From positions 1 to 40,979 of the forward strand of contig JABFVM010000374.1 in assembly GCA_013362785.1 (NCBI GenBank): DNA of 40,979 nucleotides. The letters are read 5' to 3'. Source of the DNA: Streptomyces sp. Its GTDB lineage: Bacteria > Actinomycetota > Actinomycetes > Streptomycetales > Streptomycetaceae. The position numbers were made by a program, and so were the translations under genes. Below, piece after piece: positions 1-6,294 of this stretch. Each line of letters opens with the position of its first letter. Position 1 is the stretch's first letter. A model generated the notes under the pieces. The model was not told where the DNA came from. It did not search any database and worked only from the letters and a program-made list of their open reading frames with translations.

Positions 1-1
1 C

Positions 2-529
2 GCGGCGGCCGAGCGCCCCGGCGCGGCCCGGCTCTGGCTGCCGCCGCACGACGCGGGCGACCGGGGGGTGTCCTCCCTGGTCCGCCGGAACATCCACGCC
101 AAGGCGCTGCCGGTCAGTTGTGTCACCCTCGACGAACTGGGCCTCAAGAACGTCGACTTCATCAAGGTCGACGTGGACGGCAGCGAGCTGGCGGTGCTGC
201 GCGGCGCGACCGGCATCCTGGCCCGGGACCGGCCCGCCCTGTTCATCGAGCTGGAGTCCCGCATCCAGCCGATCGGCCCGGTGGTGACCTATCTGTCCCT
301 GCTCGGCTACGACGGCTGGGTGCTGCCCGGCCGTGACTGGGTCCCATTGGCCTCCTTCCCCCTCGAAGCCCACCAGGCCGAGGCCTGCCATGTCGTCACG
401 CAGGGCCTGCTCCGCCGTGTGCTGCCGTTCCGCGGCCCGCGGTACGTCAATTCGGTCCTCTTTCTCCCCGACGGCCGCCGCCCGATCGGCGACGATGGAG
501 CGCATGCCCTCCGCGAAGCCCCCCGCTAG
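2..529 (+). CDS. FkbM-type methyltransferase, C-terminal part (5' end outside window)
   Basis: The reading frame is open from base 2, so the gene begins upstream and only about 175 C-terminal residues are present. The stretch LDELGLKNVDFIKVDVDG followed by a Glu-Leu-x-Val-Leu-x-Gly-Ala block and an FIELE strand is the signature of the FkbM family of SAM-dependent O-methyltransferases, which methylate hydroxyls of sugars or polyketides. The conserved acidic D-V-D-G loop is intact. The SAM-binding glycine-rich motif would lie upstream. The stop at 527-529 overlaps the next gene by about 35 bases, so the two are probably co-transcribed. The substrate cannot be read from the sequence. Family assignment is confident; function beyond methyl transfer is inference. 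Confidence 0.85.
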   Translation, partial: AAAERPGAARLWLPPHDAGDRGVSSLVRRNIHAKALPVSCVTLDELGLKNVDFIKVDVDGSELAVLRGATGILARDRPALFIELESRIQPIGPVVTYLSLLGYDGWVLPGRDWVPLASFPLEAHQAEACHVVTQGLLRRVLPFRGPRYVNSVLFLPDGRRPIGDDGAHALREAPR

Positions 530-1097
530 CCCTTTCACGGCCCTCCACTTCCAGCTGGTGCTGCTGCGCCGCATGGCCGACCACAATCCGGACCTGGTGG
601 AGAACGCCCGCCGGGAACTCGGCGTCTCCCTCGCCGAGATGCGCGAGGCGAACAAACGCTGGCAGGCGATGGTCCGCTCACCCCGGTCCCGCACGGCCGC
701 CGCCCGCTACCGCTCGGTCCTCGGCCCACCGGAGTCGACCATCCCCCGCAAGGTCGGCGACCTGTCCTGCGAGGCCCGGCTCTGGCCCCTCCCCCTCTGG
801 CCCGACCTCCGCTTCGAGGTACTCCTCGCCCCGAACGGCACGGTCTGGAACGAATGGCTGATCCGCGCGCCGGGTGCGAAGGGCCCGACCCTCCGCACCC
901 TCTCCGACCTCACCCCCTGGTCCTGCACGGTCGACGAAGCCGCCCAAGCCTTCGCCCCCGCCCGGCCACTGGAGGGGACGGCTCCTACTCGGTGGGGGCT
1001 GGCGTTCGTGGCGCCGGACGCGGAGGGGGTGGGGCGGGAGGTGGTGGCGGAGTTCACTTGGGGGTTGTTGCAGCGGGTGGAGGTCCGTACGCCGTGA
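495..1097 (+). CDS. Unknown protein overlapping the FkbM methyltransferase gene
   Basis: About 200 residues, read in a different frame from the methyltransferase whose end it overlaps. The start is ATG at 495, or ATG at 504, which has GGAG just in front. The N-terminal third looks helical (a DHNPDLVENARRELG-like segment, then an EMREANKRWQAM segment). The rest is rich in Trp and Pro, with alternating strands such as LRFEVLLAPNGTVWNEWLI. No signal peptide, membrane segment or recognisable catalytic motif was seen. The overlap suggests translational coupling and a shared task with the methyltransferase, but I do not recognise the family. The stop codon falls at the start of a run of 19-20 bp tandem repeats. 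Confidence 0.7.
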   Translation: MERMPSAKPPASPFTALHFQLVLLRRMADHNPDLVENARRELGVSLAEMREANKRWQAMVRSPRSRTAAARYRSVLGPPESTIPRKVGDLSCEARLWPLPLWPDLRFEVLLAPNGTVWNEWLIRAPGAKGPTLRTLSDLTPWSCTVDEAAQAFAPARPLEGTAPTRWGLAFVAPDAEGVGREVVAEFTWGLLQRVEVRTP

Positions 1098-1173
1098 CGC
1101 GCGACGCCGCCTACTGACGCGGGACACCGCCTATTGCCACGGGACGCCCCTACTAACGCGGGACACCGCTACT
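1096..1173. repeat. Four imperfect 19-20 bp tandem repeats between convergent genes
   Basis: Four head-to-tail units follow the pattern GACGCGGGACACCGCCTACT: 1096-1115, 1116-1135, 1136-1154 and 1155-1173. Units 2 and 4 are closest to each other; unit 3 has lost a base and carries several changes. The array fills the gap between two convergent genes and covers both stop codons (TGA at 1095-1097 on plus, TAG at 1169-1171 on minus). No strong hairpin or T-run is seen, so a classical terminator is not supported. It could be a slipped-strand duplication or a protein-binding array. Confidence 0.7.
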
Positions 1174-2047
1174 GGGCGCCGGCGGCCGCCAGGATCGCCT
1201 GCACCACCCGCGGCACCGACCCACCGTGCAGCGACAGGAAAAGGTTCGGCTCCACCAGCTCCAGCTCCATCACCCGCGGCTCCCCGTCCTCCCCGTCGAC
1301 GAGGTCCACGCGCGCGTACAGCAGCCCCTCGGCCTCCGGTACGGCGGCCAGGGCGCGCTCGGCGACGGACAGCTCGGCCGGGGTCGGGGTCCAGGGCTCC
1401 AGGCCCGGGTGGGCGATCTTGCGCTCGTCGTAGGGGGTGCCCGGGGTGAGGACGGCGCCCTTGCGGCTGGCGTGCAGGAGGCTGCCGCCGTAGAACTGCA
1501 GCGCGCGTTCCCCGTTGACGTCGATGCTCTTGATGTAGGGCTGCACCATCGCCGTGAAGCCCTCCGCGTGCATGCGCGCGAGCTGTCGTACGGCCGTGTC
1601 GTGCTCGTCGGGCGTGTAGCGGGCGGCGAAACGGGCGCCCGCGCCGGAGGTGGGCTTGACGACGTACTCGTGGTCGACGGGGAGGCCGTCGGCACCGTCG
1701 CCGGGGGCTATGTACCGGGTGGGCACGACGGGCACCCCGGCCTCCGCGAGATCGCCGAGGTACCGCTTGTCGGCGTTCCACCGCACCACACCGACCGGGT
1801 TCGCGAGCCGGGTCACCTTCGCGCACCGCTCCGCCCAGGCCAGGAACTCCGTCGCACGCCAGCTGTAGTCCCAGGTGGAGCGCAGCACGGCGAGGTCGTG
1901 GCCGCCCCAGTCCACCGCGTCGTCGTCCCAGTACACGGCCTCCGCCTCGGCCCCGGCCGCCCGCAGCGCCGCCACCAGCACGGGGAGGTCGCGGTCGACG
2001 CTGATCTCGGGGCCGGGGCGGCAGGTGACGAGGGCTATGCGGGGCAC
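1169..2047 (-). CDS. ATP-grasp domain protein (RimK/glutathione-synthetase-like ligase)
   Basis: A 292-residue protein starting at GTG (2045-2047) with GGAGGAG upstream on the minus strand. The N-terminal part begins with a strand typical of a pre-ATP-grasp domain and contains WDDDAVDW and LRSTWDYSW. The motif STWDY is typical of a group of uncharacterised actinobacterial ATP-grasp proteins. The centre holds the ATP-binding segment YVVKPTSGAG (near 127-136). The C-terminal YARVDLV and MELELVEPNLFL provide the metal-binding Asp, Glu and Asn of ATP-grasp enzymes. These enzymes form an amide or thioester bond through an acyl-phosphate. The acceptor and donor here are unknown. It stands alone, convergent with the preceding gene. 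Confidence 0.85.
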   Translation of the reverse strand: MPRIALVTCRPGPEISVDRDLPVLVAALRAAGAEAEAVYWDDDAVDWGGHDLAVLRSTWDYSWRATEFLAWAERCAKVTRLANPVGVVRWNADKRYLGDLAEAGVPVVPTRYIAPGDGADGLPVDHEYVVKPTSGAGARFAARYTPDEHDTAVRQLARMHAEGFTAMVQPYIKSIDVNGERALQFYGGSLLHASRKGAVLTPGTPYDERKIAHPGLEPWTPTPAELSVAERALAAVPEAEGLLYARVDLVDGEDGEPRVMELELVEPNLFLSLHGGSVPRVVQAILAAAGAQ

Positions 2048-2119
2048 GGGGGCTCCTCCGAGTGGGGCGTGTGAGCGCTTCGCAGGCTAACAAGCGGCGC
2101 CGGAGCCAGGACAGGCCGC

Positions 2120-2150
2120 TTGACCTTCACCTTTGGTGAAGCCACAGCAT
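2120..2150 (+). promoter_or_regulatory. MerR-type promoter with internal operator
   Basis: TTGACC at 2120-2125 is followed, after a 19-bp spacer instead of the normal 17, by CAGCAT at 2145-2150. The spacer holds a perfect inverted repeat, CTTCACC (2125-2131), TTT, GGTGAAG (2135-2141). An over-long spacer with a dyad in it is the hallmark of promoters twisted open by MerR-family activators. It sits about 50 bp upstream of the gene for the MerR-PP2C fusion, so autoregulation is the simple reading. The -10 match is weak. Confidence 0.65.
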
Positions 2151-2199
2151 CGGTGACAGGAACCGGCGAGGTACGGGGGCGCACATGGGGAGCGGGCAC

Positions 2200-3291
2200 A
2201 TGGCGGGCGGGCACATGCTTACGATCGGCGCCTTCGCCAAGGCCTGTCGGCTGTCGCCGAAGGCCCTGCGGCTCTACGACGAGCTGGATCTGCTGCGTCC
2301 GGACCGCGTCGACCCCGACACCGGGTACCGCTACTACGCACCGGCCCAGCTGGAGGCGGCCCGCCTGGTGGCGTGGCTGCGCCGGCTGGGCATGCCGCTG
2401 GCCCGGATCCGCGAGGTGTGCGCGCTGGAGCCGCAGGCGGCGGCCCACGCGGTCCGCGCGTACTGGACGCGGGTCGAGGCCGAGACGGCCGTACGGCGTG
2501 ACCTGGCCGAGTTCCTGATCGACCACCTGACGACACCGTCGAGAAAGGACACCACCATGCTGGAACTTCGCTACTCCGCCCACTCGGACCGGGGCCGGGT
2601 CCGCCCCGCCAACCAGGACACCGCCTACGCCGGCTCCCGACTGCTCGCGGTGGCCGACGGCTACGGTCCGGCGGGCGGACCCGCGAGCGGCGCGGCGGTG
2701 GAGGCGCTGCGCTTCCTGGACACGGACGAGCTTCCGGCGGGCAATGTGCTGAACCTGCTGGAGGACGCGGTGCGGGGCGCGACGGAGGCGGTCCGCGATG
2801 CGGCGGGCGGGGCGGGCGGCACAGGCGAGGTCGATGATGACGCCGGGACCACTCTGACCGCCCTGCTCTGGACCGGGTCCCGGCTGGCCCTGGTCCACAT
2901 CGGAGACTCCCGTGCCTATCTGCTGCGCGACGGCGCCCTGTTCCGCATCACCGACGACCACACGGTGGTCCAGTCGATGATCGACGAGGGCCGCCTGACC
3001 CCGGAAGAGGCCACGACCCACCCCCAGCGCATGCTGCTCCTGAAGTCCCTCTCCCCGGCCACGCCGGCGGCCCCGGACCTCCGTCTCCAGGACCCCGAGC
3101 CCGGCGACCGCTACCTCCTCTGCTCCGACGGCCTGTCCCGCGTCGTCCCCGACGCCCGCATCCGCCACCTCCTCACCTCGGCCCCGGCCCCCGACACCGC
3201 CGTCCACACCCTGATCTCCGCGGCGAACGAGGCCGGTGGGCCGGACAACGTCAGCTGTGTGGTGGCGGACGTGGTGGAGACGGCGGCCTGA
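2200..3291 (+). CDS. MerR-type DNA-binding domain fused to a PP2C-family Ser/Thr phosphatase
   Basis: About 363 residues. An N-terminal MerR winged helix-turn-helix (roughly 6-75: LTIGAFAKACRLSPKALRLYD, then DTGYRYY) is joined through a short helix to a complete PP2C/SpoIIE-like phosphatase domain (about 120-360). PP2C landmarks are all present: SDRGRVRPANQD, LLAVADGYG, the GTTLTALL strand, HIGDSRAYLLRDG, LLCSDGLS and GGPDNVS. The metal-binding Asp residues of ADG, SDG and GPDN are kept; the usual NED is NQD. MerR regulators normally carry an effector-binding domain there; here a phosphatase replaces it, suggesting phosphorylation-linked control. Three in-frame ATGs occur at 2185, 2200 and 2215, each preceded by GCAC. 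I chose 2200 because GGGGAG lies 7 bases upstream. Confidence 0.9.
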   Translation: MAGGHMLTIGAFAKACRLSPKALRLYDELDLLRPDRVDPDTGYRYYAPAQLEAARLVAWLRRLGMPLARIREVCALEPQAAAHAVRAYWTRVEAETAVRRDLAEFLIDHLTTPSRKDTTMLELRYSAHSDRGRVRPANQDTAYAGSRLLAVADGYGPAGGPASGAAVEALRFLDTDELPAGNVLNLLEDAVRGATEAVRDAAGGAGGTGEVDDDAGTTLTALLWTGSRLALVHIGDSRAYLLRDGALFRITDDHTVVQSMIDEGRLTPEEATTHPQRMLLLKSLSPATPAAPDLRLQDPEPGDRYLLCSDGLSRVVPDARIRHLLTSAPAPDTAVHTLISAANEAGGPDNVSCVVADVVETAA

Positions 3292-3330
3292 CATCGGGCA
3301 CGTTTCCTGCGCGAGGGGCGGGGATCTTGG

Positions 3331-4533
3331 TCATCGCAGGTTCTCGTCGGCGCGGGCGCTCCAGACCGCCAGTGCGGCGGCGAGGGCGCACGCGCCGCCG
3401 AGCCAGAGAACGGCCTGGAGGTCGAGTCCGTCGACGATGATGCCGCCGGTCAGCGCCCCGAGGCCGATCGACAGGTTGAACACTGCCACCCACAGAGCGG
3501 AAGCGGCTTCCACCGCTTGTGGTGCCGTCTTGATCATCCAGGTCTGCAGACTCACGGATACTCCGCCGAAGGCCAGACCCCAGGCGATCAGCAGTACGGC
3601 TCCGCCGACCGGTCCCCGCCCCAGCAGCAGATAGAGCGGCATCGCGGCCGCCAGGGCCACGGAGACGGCCAGTACGGTCCGGTGCGGCCTGCGTGCCAAT
3701 GCCGCGCCGGCGACGAAGTTGCCGACCATGCCCGCCAGGCCGAACCCGAACAGCAGCGGGCCGACGAGTCGTTCGTCGATCCCCGACAGCTGCTGAAGTG
3801 CCGGGCTCACGAAGGTGTAGGCCGAGAAGTGGCCGGTCACGATGAGGAAGGTCGCGAGAATGCCGATGCGTACGCCCGGGTTGCGGAACTGTTCGGCCAG
3901 CAGACGGGGCCGGACGGGCCGGGTGGCGGCCAACGGCGGCAGCACGGCCAGCAGAGCGAGCAGCACGACGAGGGCCAGGGCGCTCAGCGTCGCGAAGGCG
4001 ATGCGCCAGCCGGTGAACTCGCCGACCAGGGTGCCGAGCGGGACGCCGAACACGTTCGCGGCGCCGACGCCACCGAAGATGATCGCGGTGGCTCGTGGCA
4101 CGTGAGCCGTGGGCACGAGCCGGACGGCCAGGCCGCCGGCGACGGCCCAGAAGCCGCCGATCGCCACCCCGACCAGCGCCCGCGAGGACACGAGGACGGC
4201 GAAATTCGATGCCAGGGCCGAGGCCACGTTGGCCAGGGTCATCAGCCCCAGCAGCCCCAGCAGCAGGAGCCTCCGGTCCAATGCGCCGACGAGTATCGGA
4301 ACCAGCGGTGCGGAGACCGCGGCGACCAGGCTGGGCACCGTCACCATCAGTCCGGCTGTCCCTTCGGAGACCGACAGCGTCGATCCCACACCGGTCAGCA
4401 GGCCGATCGGCAGTTGTTCGGCGGTCACCAGCAGGAATGTCCCCAGGGCCACCGCGGTGACCGCCGGCCAGTGACTCCTTTGCGGTTCCTGTTGGCCGGC
4501 TCCCCGGGCGGCGGTCTCTTCTGCGGTCGTCAC
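3331..4533 (-). CDS. MFS efflux transporter, DHA1 family (AraJ/NepI-like)
   Basis: Roughly 400 residues with about 12 hydrophobic helices and the layout of drug:H+ antiporter family 1. The opening helix ends in LLVTAEQLPIGLL, typical of the AraJ/NepI branch, and the loop after helix 2 contains GALDRRLLLL, the place of MFS motif A. A GGVGAANVFGVPLGT segment matches motif C of exporters. I prefer the GTG at 4531-4533, which has AAGGAGG five bases upstream; a GTG at 4546-4548 would add five residues without a ribosome site. It is divergent from a TetR-family gene, and its putative promoter (-35 TTGTGG at 4606-4611, -10 TAGGGT at 4583-4588, minus strand) contains one operator and precedes another. 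Likely exports a small toxic or signalling compound; the substrate is unknown. Confidence 0.9.
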   Translation of the reverse strand: MTTAEETAARGAGQQEPQRSHWPAVTAVALGTFLLVTAEQLPIGLLTGVGSTLSVSEGTAGLMVTVPSLVAAVSAPLVPILVGALDRRLLLLGLLGLMTLANVASALASNFAVLVSSRALVGVAIGGFWAVAGGLAVRLVPTAHVPRATAIIFGGVGAANVFGVPLGTLVGEFTGWRIAFATLSALALVVLLALLAVLPPLAATRPVRPRLLAEQFRNPGVRIGILATFLIVTGHFSAYTFVSPALQQLSGIDERLVGPLLFGFGLAGMVGNFVAGAALARRPHRTVLAVSVALAAAMPLYLLLGRGPVGGAVLLIAWGLAFGGVSVSLQTWMIKTAPQAVEAASALWVAVFNLSIGLGALTGGIIVDGLDLQAVLWLGGACALAAALAVWSARADENLR

Positions 4534-4554
4534 CGATGCCTCCTTCACTCATTC

Positions 4555-4570
4555 GGGAGCGATCGCTCCC
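4555..4570. promoter_or_regulatory. TetR operator 1 (perfect 16-bp palindrome)
   Basis: GGGAGCGATCGCTCCC is a perfect palindrome just downstream of the predicted start point of the MFS gene (minus-strand -10 TAGGGT at 4583-4588). A protein bound here would block the exporter transcript. The same half-site GGAGCG recurs 38 bp away. Confidence 0.8.
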
Positions 4571-4592
4571 ATACGCGACCGGACCCTAATAC

Positions 4593-4608
4593 GGGAGCGA
4601 CCGCTCCA
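4593..4608. promoter_or_regulatory. TetR operator 2 (near-palindrome GGGAGCGACCGCTCCA)
   Basis: Differs from operator 1 only at a central base and the last base. It lies in the 17-bp spacer of the MFS promoter on the minus strand and covers the -35 position of the tetR promoter on the plus strand. One bound repressor could therefore silence both genes. Confidence 0.8.
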
Positions 4609-4616
4609 CAACTTGG

Positions 4617-4622
4617 TAGAGT
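4617..4622 (+). promoter_or_regulatory. -10 box of tetR, probably giving a leaderless mRNA
   Basis: TAGAGT fits TANNNT and ends six bases before the ATG at 4629, the spacing typical of leaderless Streptomyces transcripts. A GAGGG follows too closely to the ATG to be a normal ribosome site. Operator 2 covers the -35 position. Confidence 0.5.
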
Positions 4623-4628
4623 GAGGGC

Positions 4629-5237
4629 ATGGCACGCCCCCGACAGTTCGACGAGCAGGACGCGGTCGACAGAGCGACCGATCTGTTCTGGCGACTTGGT
4701 TACAACGCGACCTCGGTGCGAGACCTGGGCGACGAACTCAAACTCACGCCCAGCAGCCTGTACCGGACGTTCACCGACAAGCACACGCTCTTCCTGCGCG
4801 CGCTCGATCACTACCGGGCCACCGAGTCCGCCCAGGCCGAGCAGCAATTGGACGCCGACGGCCGTCCGATCCGGCAGGTGCTGCGGGACTGGATGCTGTG
4901 GCTGGTCACCTGCCCGACCGACGGCGGCGAGCCTGGCCGAGGCTGCTTCGTGGTCAACACGGCCACCGAACTCGGCACCTCCGACACCCAGGTCAGCCGA
5001 CGGACCGAGGCCGCCTTCGAGGTCACCCGACAGGCACTGCGATCACTGCTGCGCACGGGCCGCGACCGCGGCGAACTGCCCCTGGACCTCGACATCGACG
5101 CCACCGTGGAAATGCTGTTCACCACGGTGCTCGGGCTGCGCGTACGAGAACGCGCCGGCCATGCCCCGGCGTCGCTGGCCACCGCGATCGACGCCGCGAT
5201 CCTCATCCTCGGGCCCGGGCCCGCGCGGCCTTCCTGA
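4629..5237 (+). CDS. TetR/AcrR-family repressor, likely regulator of the MFS exporter
   Basis: A 202-residue protein with an N-terminal TetR helix-turn-helix (about 8-55: an FDEQDAVDRATDLFWRLGY helix, then ATSVRDLGDELKLTPSSLYRTFTDKHTLF). The C-terminal ligand and dimer domain contains GRGCFVVNTATEL, a motif common in the C-terminal domain of the TetR subgroup that senses aldehydes, quinones or related small molecules. It is divergent from the MFS gene with two GGAGCG-palindrome operators between them, so it is very probably the local repressor and autoregulates. An AraC-type gene follows after only seven bases and may share the transcript. The ligand is unknown. Confidence 0.92.
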   Translation: MARPRQFDEQDAVDRATDLFWRLGYNATSVRDLGDELKLTPSSLYRTFTDKHTLFLRALDHYRATESAQAEQQLDADGRPIRQVLRDWMLWLVTCPTDGGEPGRGCFVVNTATELGTSDTQVSRRTEAAFEVTRQALRSLLRTGRDRGELPLDLDIDATVEMLFTTVLGLRVRERAGHAPASLATAIDAAILILGPGPARPS

Positions 5238-5244
5238 CCGCACA

Positions 5245-5688
5245 ATGGGTCCCGTGGGACATGTTCCGATCGCGCGTCATCTGCTCCGCGCCAGGGATCT
5301 CGCGGACGCCCGCTACGGCGAGGCGCTCACCGTGGCCGACATGGCGGCGGCCGCCGCGCTGTCCCCGGCCCACTTCAGCCGCAGCTTCAAGGCGGCGTTC
5401 GGTGAGTCGCCGCACCAGTACCTGCTGACCCGCCGCCTGGAGCGGGCCGCCGCGCTGCTGCTCGCGACCGACTGGACGGTGGCCGAGGTCGGTGTCGCCG
5501 TCGGTGCGCGGAGTATCGGGTCCTTCACTACGAGTTTCCGCAGGATGTACGGGACGACCCCGCAGGCGTACCGGGACGCGCACCCGCCCGCCGCACGGCA
5601 TGTGCGCATCCCCCGGTGTGTGGCGATGGCCTACGGACGCCCGCGGAACCGCACGTTTCGAGAAGACACGGGATTGCCGACTGCCTAG
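5245..5688 (+). CDS. AraC-family transcriptional regulator (DNA-binding domain only)
   Basis: About 147 residues, made up almost entirely of a double helix-turn-helix AraC/XylS domain (about 20-115). The first HTH is LTVADMAAAAALSPAHFSRSFKAAFGESP. The second is WTVAEVGVAVGARSIGSFTTSFRRMYGTTP. No N-terminal sensing domain is present. The start is ATG at 5245 or GTG at 5254; neither has a convincing ribosome site, and the gene begins 7 bp after tetR, so coupled translation is likely. The gene runs directly into a VOC-protein gene through a leader full of tandem repeats. The pairing of a short AraC regulator with a VOC protein is common in actinomycetes. The final 35 residues are not conserved-looking and overlap a TAGCGT box. 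Confidence 0.88.
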   Translation: MGPVGHVPIARHLLRARDLADARYGEALTVADMAAAAALSPAHFSRSFKAAFGESPHQYLLTRRLERAAALLLATDWTVAEVGVAVGARSIGSFTTSFRRMYGTTPQAYRDAHPPAARHVRIPRCVAMAYGRPRNRTFREDTGLPTA

Positions 5689-5691
5689 CGT
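5686..5691 (+). promoter_or_regulatory. Possible -10 box for the VOC gene
   Basis: TAGCGT fits TANNNT and overlaps the stop codon of the AraC-type gene. It would start transcription near 5698, just before the tandem repeats. No convincing -35 is visible 17-18 bp upstream. Confidence 0.35.
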
Positions 5692-5700
5692 CGACTCCAA

Positions 5701-5752
5701 GTAACCGATCCAGGTAACTGGTCCAGGTAACCGATCCAGGTCACTGGTCCAG
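5701..5752. repeat. Tandem repeats, 13 bp x 4 (26 bp x 2), in the leader of the VOC gene
   Basis: Units are GTAACCGATCCAG (5701-5713), GTAACTGGTCCAG (5714-5726), GTAACCGATCCAG (5727-5739) and GTCACTGGTCCAG (5740-5752). Units 1 and 3 are identical; units 2 and 4 differ by one base, giving a 26-bp repeat of 25/26 identity. AraC-family proteins bind direct repeats, so this is a good candidate operator for the adjacent regulator. Slipped-strand expansion of unselected spacer is the alternative. Confidence 0.85.
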
Positions 5753-5772
5753 GTGTCCGACGAGGAGCGGCC

Positions 5773-6210
5773 ATGACGACGATCAAGATTGCCAATGCCC
5801 AGTTCTGGGTCCACGACCAGGACGCGGCGCTCGACTTCTACACCAGGAAGCTCGGCTGGGAGGTCCGGGCGGACGTGACGATGGAGGCGTGGAGCTTCAG
5901 GTGGCTGTGTGTCGCCCCGCCCGGCGGGGACGGTCCGGCGCTGGTGCTGATGCCTGTGCCGGGGCCGCCGATGCTGGACGGGGAGAGCAGTTCCCAGCTG
6001 TCGGACCTGGTGGCCAAGGGGGCGGGCGGCACGCTGTTCCTGGAGACCGACGACTGCAAGGCCGCGTATGACGAACTGTCCGCCCGTGGCGTCGAGTTCA
6101 ACGATCCGCCCACCGTGCAGCCGTACGGGATCGACACGTCGTTCCGGGACCCGTCGGGCAACAACATCCGGCTCACCCAGGTGATGGAGTTCGATCCGGA
6201 ACGGGGTTGA
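5773..6210 (+). CDS. VOC-superfamily protein (glyoxalase/bleomycin-resistance fold)
   Basis: A 145-residue protein made of two beta-alpha-beta-beta-beta modules. The N-terminal half opens AQFWVHDQDAALDFYTRKLGW, and the C-terminal half ends SFRDPSGNNIRLTQ, both typical of the vicinal oxygen chelate family. Members bind a metal and act as lyases or dioxygenases, or sequester drugs; the reaction here cannot be told. ATG at 5773 is preceded by GAGGAG-like sequence (CGAGGAGCGG). It follows the AraC-type gene and its tandem-repeat leader, so it is the probable target of that regulator. The 85 bp after it hold nothing recognisable. Confidence 0.9.
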   Translation: MTTIKIANAQFWVHDQDAALDFYTRKLGWEVRADVTMEAWSFRWLCVAPPGGDGPALVLMPVPGPPMLDGESSSQLSDLVAKGAGGTLFLETDDCKAAYDELSARGVEFNDPPTVQPYGIDTSFRDPSGNNIRLTQVMEFDPERG

Positions 6211-6294
6211 ACCGGCGACGCCAGGTCACCCTCACCCTGACGCCGCCGCCCTGAGCCGGGGCCGGGGCAGCGGCGTATCGAGGTCCCGGCCGAC

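Noticed and set aside
3292..3330. Terminator between the MerR-PP2C and MFS genes
   Set aside because: Only 39 bases, no stem of useful length and no T-run on either strand.
3517..5688. A 723-codon open plus-strand frame crossing the MFS, TetR and AraC region
   Set aside because: Its first two thirds are antisense to the MFS gene or a shadow of tetR, with the Gln/Arg/Gly-rich composition of GC-skewed shadows. Only the last 148 codons (AraC-type gene) are real.
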